From the NCBI GenBank assembly GCA_902576865.1, contig CACGWZ010000002.1, forward strand, positions 24,001-88,000: 64,000 bases of DNA, written 5' to 3'. Positions 7,751-17,279 of the stretch are shown here, one piece after another. Every line of letters starts with the position of its first letter. Within the stretch, counting starts at the first letter, position 1. The position numbers were made by a program, and so were the translations under genes. Source of the stretch: an uncultured Fidelibacterota bacterium (lineage in GTDB: Bacteria > Fidelibacterota > Marinisomatia > Marinisomatales > Marinisomataceae). The notes beneath the pieces are model-generated. The model saw nothing but the letters and a program-made list of their open reading frames with translations. It made no database searches and was not told the origin of the DNA.

Positions 7751-9696
7751 CCAATCATCAAATTACAGATTTTAAAGATTTAAATGATAATCAAAAGGAT
7801 TTAATAACAATAAATATTATTAAAGGGCTAGTAATGGATGGAGTCAGAAATGCTAATTCCGGACACCCAGGTGGTCCTATGTCTTTAGCAGACTTTACCT
7901 ATATTTTGTATTCTGAATTTTTAACAATAGATCCTAAAAATCCTGATTGGGAGAATAGAGATCGAGTAGTATTATCAGTTGGTCATACATGTATGCTCAT
8001 TTATTCTATTTTATATTTATGTGGTTTCTTAAAAATGGATGACCTGAAAAATTTTAGAAAATTAGGGAGCTTGACTCCTGGTCATCCTGAAATAGAGACT
8101 CCAGGTATAGATGCAAGTACTGGACCACTTGGACAAGGAGTTGGAATGGGAATTGGAATGGCTTTAGCAGAAAAAGCATCATCTAATTCATCAATTAAAA
8201 GATTTACATATATTTTAGCGGGTGATGGGGACTTGCAAGAACCAATAGCACTTGGCGCTAGTACTCTTGCTGGTCATTGGAAGTTATCAAATCTTATAAT
8301 GTTTTATGACAAAAATGATATTCAAATTGCAGGGAATACATCAAGAGTTGATTCAACAGATTATTCAAAACTTTATGATGCAATGGGATGGCATGTTCAG
8401 GAAATTGATGGTCATAACCATACAGAAATAAGATCAGCGTTAAAAAGTGCACAATTAAATGACAAACCTAGTATAATTATTGGAAGAACTGTAATAGCAA
8501 AAGGAAGTTATAGTTTAGAAAATAGCTCTAAATCTCATGGCTCTCCATTTAGTGAAGATGAAATTAAACTAACGAAAGAGAAGCTTAAAATTCCTCATGA
8601 TTCATTTTTCTGCAATGAAGACATTATTGGTCATTTTCAAAGAAATTTTGATACTTTAAATGATAAAATAGCTTCTATAGATAAAGAATTTGAAAAAAAT
8701 AATTATAATTTAAATCAAATGTTTAAATCATTGTCATTTCCAGATTTTGAAAGCAATCTAATGGCAACTAGGCAAGCATTTGGACTATCGTTAGATGAAT
8801 TTGCTAAAAAATTCCCGCACATCATAGGAGGTTCAGCTGATTTAGATGGATCAAACTGTACAACTAACTTTGCTAACACATATGATGACTTTTCATCATC
8901 CAATCCAAAAGGAAGAAATATAGCATTTGGAGTTAGAGAATTTCCCATGGGAGCTATTATGAATGGAATTGCTCTTTATGGAAATCACTTCCCATTTGGT
9001 GGGACATTTTTAGTTTTTAGCGATTATGTCAGGTCAGCAATTAGATTATCTGCAATTCAAAGACTTCATGTTATGTATGAATTTACACACGATTCAATTT
9101 TTGTAGGTGAAGATGGTCCTACCCATCAGCCAGTTGAACATATTATGTCTCTTAGAAATATTCCTAATCTTCTTGTATTTAGACCTGCAGATGCTACAGA
9201 AACTTTTTACTGTTTTAAAACAATTATGAAAAATACAAAGAATCCTAGTGCAATTCTCCTTACTAGACAAAAATTACCTAAACTCAATGTTAGTGAAGAT
9301 AAAATTGAAGATGGTGTTTGTAAAGGAGCATATGTTTTACATAAAGAAGATGATCCAGATGCAGTTCTATTTACTACTGGATCAGAAGCCCATTTAGCAG
9401 TTGAAATATGCAGCTCAATTAATAAAAAAATTCAAATTATTAATTTGCCTTGCTGGGAATTATTGGAAAAACAAGATAAACAATATATATCTTTGATTAT
9501 GCGTAATAATTGTAGAAAAAGAATATCTTTAGAAGCGGGTACAACTATTGGATGGCAAAAATTTACTGGTATTGATGGTCTGAATATTGGTATAAATGAA
9601 TTTGGTGCATCTGCTCCTGGACAAGATGTAGCAAAACATTTAGGATTCGTTAAAGAAAAAATTACTTCACTGATTGAGGACTATCTAGATGAATAA
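7747..9696 (+). CDS. tkt: Transketolase
   Basis: A thiamine-diphosphate enzyme of 649 residues moving two-carbon units between sugar phosphates. The N-terminal part shows ANSGHPGGPM, TPGHPE and GPLGQGVGMGIGMA. The ThDP motif GDGDLQEP begins near residue 160. The pyrimidine domain carries EFPMGAIMNG and the C-terminal half includes THDSIFVGEDGPTHQPVEH. All expected landmarks are intact and the length is normal. It overlaps rpe by four bases and rpiB by eight, so the three enzymes should be made together for ribose 5-phosphate supply. Confidence 0.96.
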   Translation: MTNHQITDFKDLNDNQKDLITINIIKGLVMDGVRNANSGHPGGPMSLADFTYILYSEFLTIDPKNPDWENRDRVVLSVGHTCMLIYSILYLCGFLKMDDLKNFRKLGSLTPGHPEIETPGIDASTGPLGQGVGMGIGMALAEKASSNSSIKRFTYILAGDGDLQEPIALGASTLAGHWKLSNLIMFYDKNDIQIAGNTSRVDSTDYSKLYDAMGWHVQEIDGHNHTEIRSALKSAQLNDKPSIIIGRTVIAKGSYSLENSSKSHGSPFSEDEIKLTKEKLKIPHDSFFCNEDIIGHFQRNFDTLNDKIASIDKEFEKNNYNLNQMFKSLSFPDFESNLMATRQAFGLSLDEFAKKFPHIIGGSADLDGSNCTTNFANTYDDFSSSNPKGRNIAFGVREFPMGAIMNGIALYGNHFPFGGTFLVFSDYVRSAIRLSAIQRLHVMYEFTHDSIFVGEDGPTHQPVEHIMSLRNIPNLLVFRPADATETFYCFKTIMKNTKNPSAILLTRQKLPKLNVSEDKIEDGVCKGAYVLHKEDDPDAVLFTTGSEAHLAVEICSSINKKIQIINLPCWELLEKQDKQYISLIMRNNCRKRISLEAGTTIGWQKFTGIDGLNIGINEFGASAPGQDVAKHLGFVKEKITSLIEDYLDE

Positions 9697-10129
9697 AACA
9701 ATTGTACTTGCTACAGATCATGCTGGTTTTGAATTAAAAGAACATGTAAAAACATTTCTCATTGAAAAAGGTTATGATATAAAAGATTTTGGTGCATTAA
9801 AATATGATGGGCTTGATGATTATCCTGACTTTATTTTGCCTGCAGCAAAATATATTTCAAAACATAAATTGATAGGAATAATTTTTGGTGGATCTGGACA
9901 AGGAGAAGCCATAGCTGCAAATAGAATTAAAGGAATTAGAGCTGCAGTATATTATAATGGTCCAATTGAAATTATTGAACTATCTCGCTTACATAATAAC
10001 GCAAATATACTATCTATTGGAGCAAGATTTGTAAATAATCAAGAAGTTGAAAAAGTAATCGATCTTTGGCTATCAACCGATTTCGAAGAAGGTAGGCATG
10101 AAAAAAGGGTCAATAAACTAGACTCTTAG
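9689..10129 (+). CDS. rpiB: Ribose 5-phosphate isomerase B
   Basis: A 146-residue RpiB/LacAB-type sugar-phosphate isomerase converting ribulose 5-phosphate to ribose 5-phosphate. The start ATDHAGFELKEHVKTFL is the family N-terminus, and GGSGQGEAIAANRIKGIRAA is the substrate loop. In many RpiB proteins a cysteine stands in this loop (G-T/S-G-I-G type); here the loop reads GSGQGE as in several FCB bacteria. It completes the rpe-tkt-rpiB operon and its end overlaps the convergent heme O synthase gene by 12 bases, leaving no room for an ordinary terminator. Confidence 0.93.
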   Translation: MNKTIVLATDHAGFELKEHVKTFLIEKGYDIKDFGALKYDGLDDYPDFILPAAKYISKHKLIGIIFGGSGQGEAIAANRIKGIRAAVYYNGPIEIIELSRLHNNANILSIGARFVNNQEVEKVIDLWLSTDFEEGRHEKRVNKLDS

Positions 10130-10969
10130 ATCAGCAACAATAAGAAATAGAAGTAGTGGAAAATAGTAGATAGAAGTCTTGAAAATTAATCTAGCATTTT
10201 CCTTATTCTGCTCAAGTATAAAAGGCAAACATAAAAGCATATAAATGTTACTAAGAATATATGCGCCAACAAAATATACTCTTCCTGAAACTCCTAAAAA
10301 AAATGGTAATGTGGAAATTGGAATTAAAATCAGTGCATGTAAGAAAATATGAAGTACTGTTCTTTTAATCCCATTATTAATCACAGGTAACATTTGTAGT
10401 CCTGCATTTTTATAATCTTCTTTATACATATAAGCAATTGAATAAAAATGTGGATGTTGCCAAAAAAATAAAATTAAAAAAACTGCTATTCCACCCCACT
10501 CAATAGAATTTGTTGCAGCAGTCCACCCTCCAAGCGGTGGTATTGCACCAGGTATCGCTCCAACTGATGTATTAAGCCAAGATTTTCTTTTTAAAGGAGT
10601 GTAAAAGAATAAATATAAAATAATTGTTGAAAAAGATAGAACGCATGTCAAAATATTTACTTTGAAATAAAGAATTGATAAGCCTACAATAATAAAAGTA
10701 ATGCCTAATAATTTTGCAAAATTCAATGATATTTTTTCTGTTGGAAGTACTCTATTTTTTGTTCTTTTCATCATCTTGTCTGATTCAGATTCTATTACAT
10801 TATTCATAACAGAAGATCCTGTTGAAGAAAACAATGTTCCTATAACTGTAAATAAAAGCAAAGTATTATCAATTTTACCTTGAGAGCCGAGATAAAAACC
10901 TATTATTGTTGTTGTGAGTACTAGAAAACCAATTCTTACTTTGGTAAGCTCAATAAGATTCTTAAACAT
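10118..10969 (-). CDS. ctaB: Protoheme IX farnesyltransferase (heme O synthase)
   Basis: A polytopic UbiA-family prenyltransferase of 283 residues that adds a farnesyl group to heme B, the first step to heme A for the oxidase. The first Asp-rich region is NNVIESESDKMMKRTKNR and the second is near HFYSIAYMYKEDYKNAG, with about eight to nine membrane segments. It is the last gene of the respiratory operon, one base after the SCO gene. Placement beside ctaA supports a role in cofactor supply for the caa3 oxidase. Confidence 0.93.
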   Translation of the reverse strand: MFKNLIELTKVRIGFLVLTTTIIGFYLGSQGKIDNTLLLFTVIGTLFSSTGSSVMNNVIESESDKMMKRTKNRVLPTEKISLNFAKLLGITFIIVGLSILYFKVNILTCVLSFSTIILYLFFYTPLKRKSWLNTSVGAIPGAIPPLGGWTAATNSIEWGGIAVFLILFFWQHPHFYSIAYMYKEDYKNAGLQMLPVINNGIKRTVLHIFLHALILIPISTLPFFLGVSGRVYFVGAYILSNIYMLLCLPFILEQNKENARLIFKTSIYYFPLLLFLIVADLRV

Positions 10970-10970
10970 A

Positions 10971-11564
10971 CTATCCTTGATTAAGCAAGGTTACGATATC
11001 GCTTTGTAATTCAAATATATTAGATTCAATTGTACCTTCGTAATATTTTCTAATATTTAATTGCTTATCAACTAATACTAATCGCGTTGAGTGTCCAGCA
11101 GGCAATAAAGCTGCTGATAGGAAAAATCCTTTTTCAGAGAGTTCAATTACATCTATTATGTTACCTCTTAAGAAATACCAATTATTTTTATTACTATAAT
11201 TGGAGGAATAATCGTTAAGCACTTCTAATGTATCATAATCCGGATCTGTTGTAATGGATAGGAACTGAATGTCATTTGAGGAAGCAAATCTTTCCTGAAG
11301 AATAGACATGTTTTCTGACATTATAGGACATGCGCCTTCACATTGAGTAAAAATGAAACTTACGATCGATATTCTATTATCTAACTGCTTTTCGGTTATG
11401 ATAGAGCCGTCAAAATTTGTTAATGAAAATGATGGCACCTGTCCAATGATACCAATATTATCAATTCTAGATTTGGTGGCTTTATCTATGACAAAGAAAC
11501 CAAAAGATCCAAGCATAAATATAAATAAGAATGCTAAAACAAGTTTTTTATTAAGACTGCTCAT
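10971..11564 (-). CDS. SCO1/SenC copper chaperone
   Basis: A 197-residue membrane-anchored thioredoxin-like protein with one N-terminal helix (residues 8 to 27). The copper-binding CxxxC is in FTQCEGACP and the conserved histidine in GHSTRLVLVD. SCO proteins deliver copper to, or reduce, the CuA site of oxidase subunit II. It overlaps ctaA by 14 bases. It is one of three SCO genes in the window; this short form lacks the C-terminal membrane segment of the copy next to ctaC. Confidence 0.9.
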   Translation of the reverse strand: MSSLNKKLVLAFLFIFMLGSFGFFVIDKATKSRIDNIGIIGQVPSFSLTNFDGSIITEKQLDNRISIVSFIFTQCEGACPIMSENMSILQERFASSNDIQFLSITTDPDYDTLEVLNDYSSNYSNKNNWYFLRGNIIDVIELSEKGFFLSAALLPAGHSTRLVLVDKQLNIRKYYEGTIESNIFELQSDIVTLLNQG

Positions 11565-12474
11565 ATTGCAGAGTATTATACAATATAATTATTATTCCTA
11601 CAAGCCAAGATGAACCCCACGTGTGAAAAAGTCTAGTTAGTTGTGGAAGCTCAAAAAAAATCATTAATTCTCCTAAAAAAATTTGAAACAGTATCATACC
11701 AAAAATGAAATATACAAGCTGCTTAGAAAGACCTAAAAAATCATTTTTAAATAAATAGCACAAATACATACTTAAAAATAGGAGTGAGAATCCAAGCACT
11801 GAATGTAAATACTTGTAAGAATTTAAAGCATCTAAAAGTTCTCCTTTTGAAAAAAGAGGATTATCAATAGCAATTAGTTCAATATTTGTCCTTATTCCTG
11901 TTCCGAGTAGAATTTCAATAACAATGAGTCCCCAAAGGGCAATTAATGATATTGATATTTTTTTTGACAATAAAATATTTGAGAGCTTAACGGAATTAAC
12001 AAGCTTGTATGATACAATAGTTCCATAACTCAATACAGATACCAAAAATAAAGCTAATATCATATGTATACTTACTATGAAGGGATTTAATACTGATGAT
12101 ACAACAATCGCACCAAGTCCTCCATTAGTACCAACAAGAAATAATGATGATAAAGCAGAATATAAAATTTTAGAATTATTTCTAAAATATAGTACTGCGA
12201 TGACTGTCATAACAATAATAGAAAGACCAACAATGATACCCAACATTCGATTACCATATTCAATCCATGCAAGTACAATATTAAAAGCAGTAGGATCAAT
12301 GTGGGCAGGAATTTGATCTATGTTTGTTGGAGGTATCCATCTTCCAAAACACTTGGGCCAATCTGGGCAGCCTAAACCAGAACCAGATACTCGAACAAGT
12401 CCTCCAACAAAAATTAAAAGATAAGATAGGATAGTTGAAATAAGTGCAGATCTAAAAAAAAGCTTATTTGCCAT
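11551..12474 (-). CDS. ctaA: Heme A synthase (COX15/CtaA)
   Basis: A 307-residue, about eight-helix membrane protein that oxidises the heme O methyl group to give heme A. The sequence shows VRVSGSGLGCPDWPKCFGRW near the N-terminus, with the extracellular cysteine pair of the family, and histidines in repeated four-helix units (EYGNRMLG, SIHMILAL, LHSVLGF, LFHTWGS). These would bind the catalytic and cofactor hemes. It directly follows the oxidase structural genes and overlaps the downstream SCO gene, so heme A production is tied to oxidase expression. Confidence 0.92.
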   Translation of the reverse strand: MANKLFFRSALISTILSYLLIFVGGLVRVSGSGLGCPDWPKCFGRWIPPTNIDQIPAHIDPTAFNIVLAWIEYGNRMLGIIVGLSIIVMTVIAVLYFRNNSKILYSALSSLFLVGTNGGLGAIVVSSVLNPFIVSIHMILALFLVSVLSYGTIVSYKLVNSVKLSNILLSKKISISLIALWGLIVIEILLGTGIRTNIELIAIDNPLFSKGELLDALNSYKYLHSVLGFSLLFLSMYLCYLFKNDFLGLSKQLVYFIFGMILFQIFLGELMIFFELPQLTRLFHTWGSSWLVGIIIILYNTLQYEQS

Positions 12475-12894
12475 TTAATGATGATCCTTATCCTCGTGAT
12501 GTTCATCAGAATGTTCATCGACTGGGTGGCCGTGTGTATCTGTCAGAGGTAAAGTATCATAAAATGCTGCTCTTTTATTTATTGGATCTTTTGTTTCAGG
12601 ATTTAAGCCTAGATCACCTCTGAATTCGGTGTCTAACATGGTAATAGTAACAAAGATTCCAAAAAACATTAAAGACATTAAAAACATCGTAAGATTTTTT
12701 TTGTCATCCCATAACAAGTGCATAAAAAAGAAAGCCACTAAACTTGCTTTAACAGTTGCTACAAACATAGCAAGAACTATATTGAACGATCCTAAATCAA
12801 TATAAGAAACCCAAACAGTTACTCCAGATAAAAATAATAATGATGCAGCTATAATTAAATAAGTTCTTAGTGGTGTTATATGATGTTCTGACAT
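12475..12894 (-). CDS. ctaF: Cytochrome c oxidase subunit IV
   Basis: A small membrane subunit of 139 residues with three predicted helices (about residues 12 to 31, 38 to 61 and 70 to 90). The charged soluble tail ends with a histidine/acid-rich stretch (GHPVDEHSDEHHEDKDHH) that could bind metal, although that is speculation. The prokaryotic subunit IV family has this size and helix pattern. It sits between ctaE and ctaA with gaps of six and zero bases. The ATG is preceded by a short AT-rich spacer rather than a strong ribosome site. Confidence 0.85.
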   Translation of the reverse strand: MSEHHITPLRTYLIIAASLLFLSGVTVWVSYIDLGSFNIVLAMFVATVKASLVAFFFMHLLWDDKKNLTMFLMSLMFFGIFVTITMLDTEFRGDLGLNPETKDPINKRAAFYDTLPLTDTHGHPVDEHSDEHHEDKDHH

Positions 12895-12900
12895 GTCTTG

Positions 12901-13560
12901 TTATCCAATCAAATAAAAAAGTGGAAATAAGTAAATCCAAATTAAATCAACTAAATGCCAAAATATTCCTATCATTTCCATTGGCGTGTAATATTCTGGG
13001 GTCAAATTTCCTTTTTGAGTACTGTAGATTAACCATGCAATCAAACCCATTCCAATTGCTACATGCAAACCATGCAAACCAGTCATGATAAAATAAATGC
13101 TAAAGAAGATATGAGGATTATTCAAATGCACCGCATCAGGACCCATATAAGAGTAAAATTCTCCTGGCAACTGTCCTACCTCGAACTTATGTGAATATTC
13201 TAAGTATTTAATCCCTAAAAAAACAAGCGCAAAAATAAATGTTGCTACTAACATTACTACCGAAAGTTTTTTATTATTTTTTTGAATAGCCCATATTGCT
13301 AAAGCCATAGTAAGAGAACTTGTGATTAAAACAATTGTATTCATTAGCCCCTTATTAACATCTAATAATTTGTGTGCATCAACAAACATATCTGGGTACC
13401 AAGATCTATATACTATATACGCAACAAAAAGCCCAGCAAATGTTAAAACTTCTGTTAATATAAATGCCCACATGGCAAATTTCGAAGTTTCGTATTGTTG
13501 ATTTACATCATGAAAATAATGCTTTAAATGGCTGGGTGAATCTGGATTATGATGTCCCAT
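12901..13560 (-). CDS. ctaE: Cytochrome c oxidase subunit III
   Basis: A 219-residue subunit with five membrane helices, as in the short caa3-type subunit III. The conserved segments are KFAMWAFILTEVLTFAGLF and GLHGLHVAIGMGLI, with EMIGIFWHLVDLIWIYLFPL at the end. The WHLVDxIWIxLFPL ending is diagnostic of heme-copper subunit III. Its ATG overlaps the last base of the ctaD stop (TAATG). A histidine-containing N-terminus ([18 protein letters not shown]) is present. Confidence 0.94.
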   Translation of the reverse strand: MGHHNPDSPSHLKHYFHDVNQQYETSKFAMWAFILTEVLTFAGLFVAYIVYRSWYPDMFVDAHKLLDVNKGLMNTIVLITSSLTMALAIWAIQKNNKKLSVVMLVATFIFALVFLGIKYLEYSHKFEVGQLPGEFYSYMGPDAVHLNNPHIFFSIYFIMTGLHGLHVAIGMGLIAWLIYSTQKGNLTPEYYTPMEMIGIFWHLVDLIWIYLFPLFYLIG

Positions 13561-15182
13561 TATTTCTTATAAGTTTTATCAACGATGACCTTATCATAAT
13601 CATATGGACCATGTTGTAGTACTGGCTCTTCTTCAAAATTGTGAGGATGAGGTGGTGATGAGGTATGTGTCCATTCTAATGTCATACCTCCCCATGGATT
13701 TGAACCAGGATCAACCTTATTCTTTTTAATAAATGACCAAAATAAATTCATTACAGCTATAAAAATAGAGATACCAAGTATGCCGGACCAAAATGTTGAA
13801 TAACTATGCAATTCGACAAACTGCTCATCATAAGTCGCATATCTTCTAGGCATTCCTCTTAAGCCTAGCAAGAATTGTGGGAAAAATGTTCCATTGAATC
13901 CTATAAATACACCCAAGGCTGCAATATTAGCTATAGTTTGATTATACATTACTCCAAAAGATTTTGGCCACCAATGATGTAATCCTCCTAAGAAGGCAAC
14001 AATGGTTCCACCCTGCATGACGTAATGAAAGTGAGCTACAACAAAATAAGTATCATGTAAATGAATATCTAAAGCAACTGCTCCTAAAAATATTCCAGTT
14101 AATCCACCAATAGTAAATAAAAATAAGAATGATAATGCATAAAACATTGGGGGAGTAAAGGACACCTGTCCTTTATACATCGTCAAAATCCAACTAAAAA
14201 TTTTAACACCAGTAGGTATTCCAACAAAATATGTAATGAAAGAAAAAACAATCTGTGAGAAGACAGATTGTCCTGAAGTAAACATATGGTGACCCCATAC
14301 TAAAAATCCAATAAATGCTATTGATAATGTAGAATAAGCAATGAATTTATATCCCCAAATCTTCTTTCTTGAATGAACTGGTATGATTTCACTTATAATC
14401 CCGAAAGCAGGTAGAATCATAATATAAACTGCAGGATGAGAATAAAACCAAAAGAAGTGTTGATATAAAACTGGATCACCACCTAAAGCAGGATCAAAAA
14501 TACCAATACCTAAAAATCTTTCAAGCATTAACAAAACCATGGTAATTGCCAAAACAGGTGTAGCAGTGATTTGTACTAAAGATGTACCATACAAAGCCCA
14601 AACAAATAAAGGTAACTTATACCAAGTAAGACCAGGTATTCTCATTTTATGAATAGTGGCAATAAAATTTAAACCAGTTAAAATAGATGAGAATCCTATA
14701 ATAAATATTCCTAATGTCATAGGAACTACATTAGATGAACTTTGAGTAGAATATGGTGTATAAAAAGTCCAACCAGTATCAACTCCACCATTAATAATTG
14801 TATACATTGCAAACAGCGCCCCAAATGAGTAAATGTAAAAACTAGCTAAGTTTAATCTTGGGAAAGCAACATCTTTTGCTCCAACCATCAGTGGAAGCAA
14901 AATATTTCCTAAAGCTCCAGGAATTGCAGGAATAATAAATAGAAATATCATTATTGCTCCATGCAAAGTATAAACATTGTTATAAACTTCATTTGAAATT
15001 ATATCATTTCCAGGAGCTGCAAGTTCAAATCTCATAACTAAAGCGAGCAATCCGCCTAGAAAGAAAAATAGAATACCGCTAAATAAATACATTAGACCAA
15101 TTCTTTTATGGTCTAATGTCAATAGCCAAGACATAATTCCCTTTGGATGATTTAAATAATTTTGTTTTGTTTTATTGCTCAT
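13560..15182 (-). CDS. ctaD: Cytochrome c oxidase subunit I, A2-type
   Basis: The catalytic subunit (540 residues, 12 or more helices) holding heme a, heme a3 and CuB. Ligand regions are [12 protein letters not shown] (heme a), [15 protein letters not shown] (CuB histidine and the cross-linked tyrosine), [10 protein letters not shown] (CuB pair) and [19 protein letters not shown] (heme ligands). The helix VI motif is YSHPAVY, lacking the glutamate of A1 oxidases and matching the A2 subfamily described for Rhodothermus marinus caa3. Proton delivery should therefore use the Tyr-Ser pair. The gene follows ctaC after 20 bases. Confidence 0.96.
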   Translation of the reverse strand: MSNKTKQNYLNHPKGIMSWLLTLDHKRIGLMYLFSGILFFFLGGLLALVMRFELAAPGNDIISNEVYNNVYTLHGAIMIFLFIIPAIPGALGNILLPLMVGAKDVAFPRLNLASFYIYSFGALFAMYTIINGGVDTGWTFYTPYSTQSSSNVVPMTLGIFIIGFSSILTGLNFIATIHKMRIPGLTWYKLPLFVWALYGTSLVQITATPVLAITMVLLMLERFLGIGIFDPALGGDPVLYQHFFWFYSHPAVYIMILPAFGIISEIIPVHSRKKIWGYKFIAYSTLSIAFIGFLVWGHHMFTSGQSVFSQIVFSFITYFVGIPTGVKIFSWILTMYKGQVSFTPPMFYALSFLFLFTIGGLTGIFLGAVALDIHLHDTYFVVAHFHYVMQGGTIVAFLGGLHHWWPKSFGVMYNQTIANIAALGVFIGFNGTFFPQFLLGLRGMPRRYATYDEQFVELHSYSTFWSGILGISIFIAVMNLFWSFIKKNKVDPGSNPWGGMTLEWTHTSSPPHPHNFEEEPVLQHGPYDYDKVIVDKTYKK

Positions 15183-15202
15183 AAATTCCTCTTAATTTAC
15201 AA

Positions 15203-16177
15203 TTAAATTTGAGAATCCTCGTTTAATGTTTTCAAAAAAGCGATCAATGCATCAAGCTCTCTATCACTTAAAAGACCTTGATATGTTGGCATCACACCTT
15301 GATATCCAGCTACAATTTTTGTCATTGGCTCCAATATAGAACTTCTAATATAATTGTCGTCAATTACTGTGGAAGATCCGTCATCAAAAACTCTTTCTTG
15401 ACCCCACATTTGACTAGTTTGTAAATAAGATGGTCCAACCAAAGCAGATCCATCTAGCGTGTGACAAGTGTTACAAGCTTTTTTGGTGTAAAGCTTTGCT
15501 CCCAACTCATCTAATGGAAGATCATCATCTTCTGAGCCAAGTTCACTTGCCCATTCATCATATTGTGCTGGTTGCATAACTATGACTTTTGCTCCCATTT
15601 GAGAGTGCCCAGTTCCACAATATTCAGTACAAAATATATCATATACCCCTTCCTTGGTTGCATCAAACCACATAATATTGTATCTGTTGGGTAAACAATC
15701 CATTTTACTTCTCATAACAGGTATGAAGAAGCTATGTAAAACATCTTTGGATGATAAAACTAACTTAACAGGCTTATTGGATGGAACTACCAGCTCATTA
15801 AGAGTAGTACCACCATCTGGATAATCAAAAGTCCAGAACCAACTTTGTCCTGTAACTTTAATCTCTATAGCATCGTCAGGTACGATAACCATTTTTAAAT
15901 AGGAACGAATACCCCACACAAAAGTAATGGATACTAAAATTAGGGGAATAATGAAAAACATAGATTCAAGTAAATTGCTATGGTCTTTGCTGCTAGTTAG
16001 TTTTAGATCTTCACCTTTACGATGGCGGTATTTGATAGACAAATAAACCATGCCAAATACAACTATAAAAAAAAGTACTACTGATGAATAAAAAATGAAA
16101 AAATACAGGCTATCAATATCACTTGCATAAGTTGATACTTGCTTAGGGAAGAAAAACTCTGTCAATCTATCTAACAT
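15203..16177 (-). CDS. ctaC: Cytochrome c oxidase subunit II with fused cytochrome c (caa3 type)
   Basis: A 324-residue subunit with two N-terminal membrane helices, a cupredoxin domain and a C-terminal heme c domain. The CuA site is visible as FCTEYCGTGHSQMGAKV, with the upstream histidine in DVLHSFFIPVMRSKMDCLP. The heme attachment motif is CNTCHTLDGSALVGPSY near residue 230, and the distal methionine may be in GVMPTYQG. The fused cytochrome makes this a caa3 oxidase, which can take electrons directly from the Alternative Complex III encoded upstream. It overlaps the SCO gene by 11 bases. Confidence 0.95.
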   Translation of the reverse strand: MLDRLTEFFFPKQVSTYASDIDSLYFFIFYSSVVLFFIVVFGMVYLSIKYRHRKGEDLKLTSSKDHSNLLESMFFIIPLILVSITFVWGIRSYLKMVIVPDDAIEIKVTGQSWFWTFDYPDGGTTLNELVVPSNKPVKLVLSSKDVLHSFFIPVMRSKMDCLPNRYNIMWFDATKEGVYDIFCTEYCGTGHSQMGAKVIVMQPAQYDEWASELGSEDDDLPLDELGAKLYTKKACNTCHTLDGSALVGPSYLQTSQMWGQERVFDDGSSTVIDDNYIRSSILEPMTKIVAGYQGVMPTYQGLLSDRELDALIAFLKTLNEDSQI

Positions 16178-16991
16178 TCAAACTATCCTCATCAAATAAG
16201 TTTTTATCATTTTTCCAATAACTTACTAGCATAATGCATAGAAAAAGGATAGTAAATATACCTCCTAAACGCATAATGTTGGTAGCAAAAATTGTATAAG
16301 TATTTTTGTATGGATCATAGTGATAACAATACAAAATAATCTTATCAAGAGTACTACCAATTTTCCCCTCTGATGCTTCTAAAATTCCCAATTTCAAATC
16401 TTTTACTGGATACTCTATTCCATATAAATATCGGGAAATTTTTCCTTCAGAACTAAGTAATGTTATGGCAGCTGGATGCATATATTCATCTCTCTGCGCA
16501 TCGTAATAATATATATAACCAATGCTATCTGCAACTTTTTTTATATTTTCTTCTGTACCAGTAAGAAAGTGCCAATCATCTTTAATATTTTCTAATCCAA
16601 ATCCTTTGATATAATTTTTCTTTTTTTGATTTGCAAAAAGAGTTTTTTCATTTGGGTTAATGTCTATAGTTATTACTTGGAATTCATCTCCAGCATTCAA
16701 AGTTAAATTTTTTAAAGATTCTGCAAGACCGTTAAGTACTAAAGTACATAACATCGGGCATTCAAAATAATTCAATGTTAATACTGTAGGAATTTCTTTA
16801 TTAAAAAAAGTTGATAGTTCCACTTCATTGCCACTCTCATCAATGAAATTTGTTTCGAGCGGAATAAAGGCACCGAGATTTTCAACAACGTCTATTTGCT
16901 GTTCACTTGGAAATTCTTTTTTTAGGGTTTGGGCATGCGCAAAACTTATAAGTAAAAGAAAAATAGAAATACAAATACTATTTCTTTTCAT
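16167..16991 (-). CDS. SCO-like copper chaperone with C-terminal membrane anchor
   Basis: A 274-residue SCO-family protein with a cleavable-looking signal peptide (MKRNSICISIFLLLISFAHA) and one C-terminal helix near residues 235 to 258. The CxxxC is in YFECPMLCTLVLNGL, and the distal histidine in EYMHPAAITLLSSEGK. This longer type is typically found between ACIII and caa3 genes and probably serves CuA assembly of CtaC, whose gene starts inside its last codons. It differs from the other two SCO proteins in length and in being anchored at the C-terminus. Confidence 0.88.
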   Translation of the reverse strand: MKRNSICISIFLLLISFAHAQTLKKEFPSEQQIDVVENLGAFIPLETNFIDESGNEVELSTFFNKEIPTVLTLNYFECPMLCTLVLNGLAESLKNLTLNAGDEFQVITIDINPNEKTLFANQKKKNYIKGFGLENIKDDWHFLTGTEENIKKVADSIGYIYYYDAQRDEYMHPAAITLLSSEGKISRYLYGIEYPVKDLKLGILEASEGKIGSTLDKIILYCYHYDPYKNTYTIFATNIMRLGGIFTILFLCIMLVSYWKNDKNLFDEDSLNVR

Positions 16992-17277
16992 TCAGAAGAA
17001 TTTCCTTAGATCTTTCAATGGGAATTTGGTAAACGTCATCGTCACCATCTTTTGATTTGTAACTGTTAAGATTTTCTTGCTCAAATTTTTTGAGTTCCTC
17101 CAAATTAGTCGAACGCTTACTCAACTTAAATTCGTATGTCGTATCATCTAATACACGAATGTAATATTCGTACAACAGGTAAATAGTACCCAAAACTGTA
17201 ATGATAAATAGGGCTCCTCCAATTAGCACTGGTTTTACTGGAATATCTTTTTTTTCATAACCTGAATTTTGATCCAT
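16978..17277 (-). CDS. Small membrane protein of the ACIII-caa3 operon
   Basis: A 99-residue protein with one membrane helix (residues 18 to 38) followed by a charged tail ending near DVYQIPIERSKEILL. Its place, two bases after actF and overlapping the SCO gene by 14, is where many ACIII clusters carry a small membrane subunit or assembly factor. The Tyr-x-Ile-Pro-Ile-x-Arg-Ser/Ala motif resembles a short segment seen in such neighbours. It could be an ActG-like subunit, but I cannot establish homology by eye. Confidence 0.7.
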   Translation of the reverse strand: MDQNSGYEKKDIPVKPVLIGGALFIITVLGTIYLLYEYYIRVLDDTTYEFKLSKRSTNLEELKKFEQENLNSYKSKDGDDDVYQIPIERSKEILLNEKK

Positions 17278-17279
17278 AA

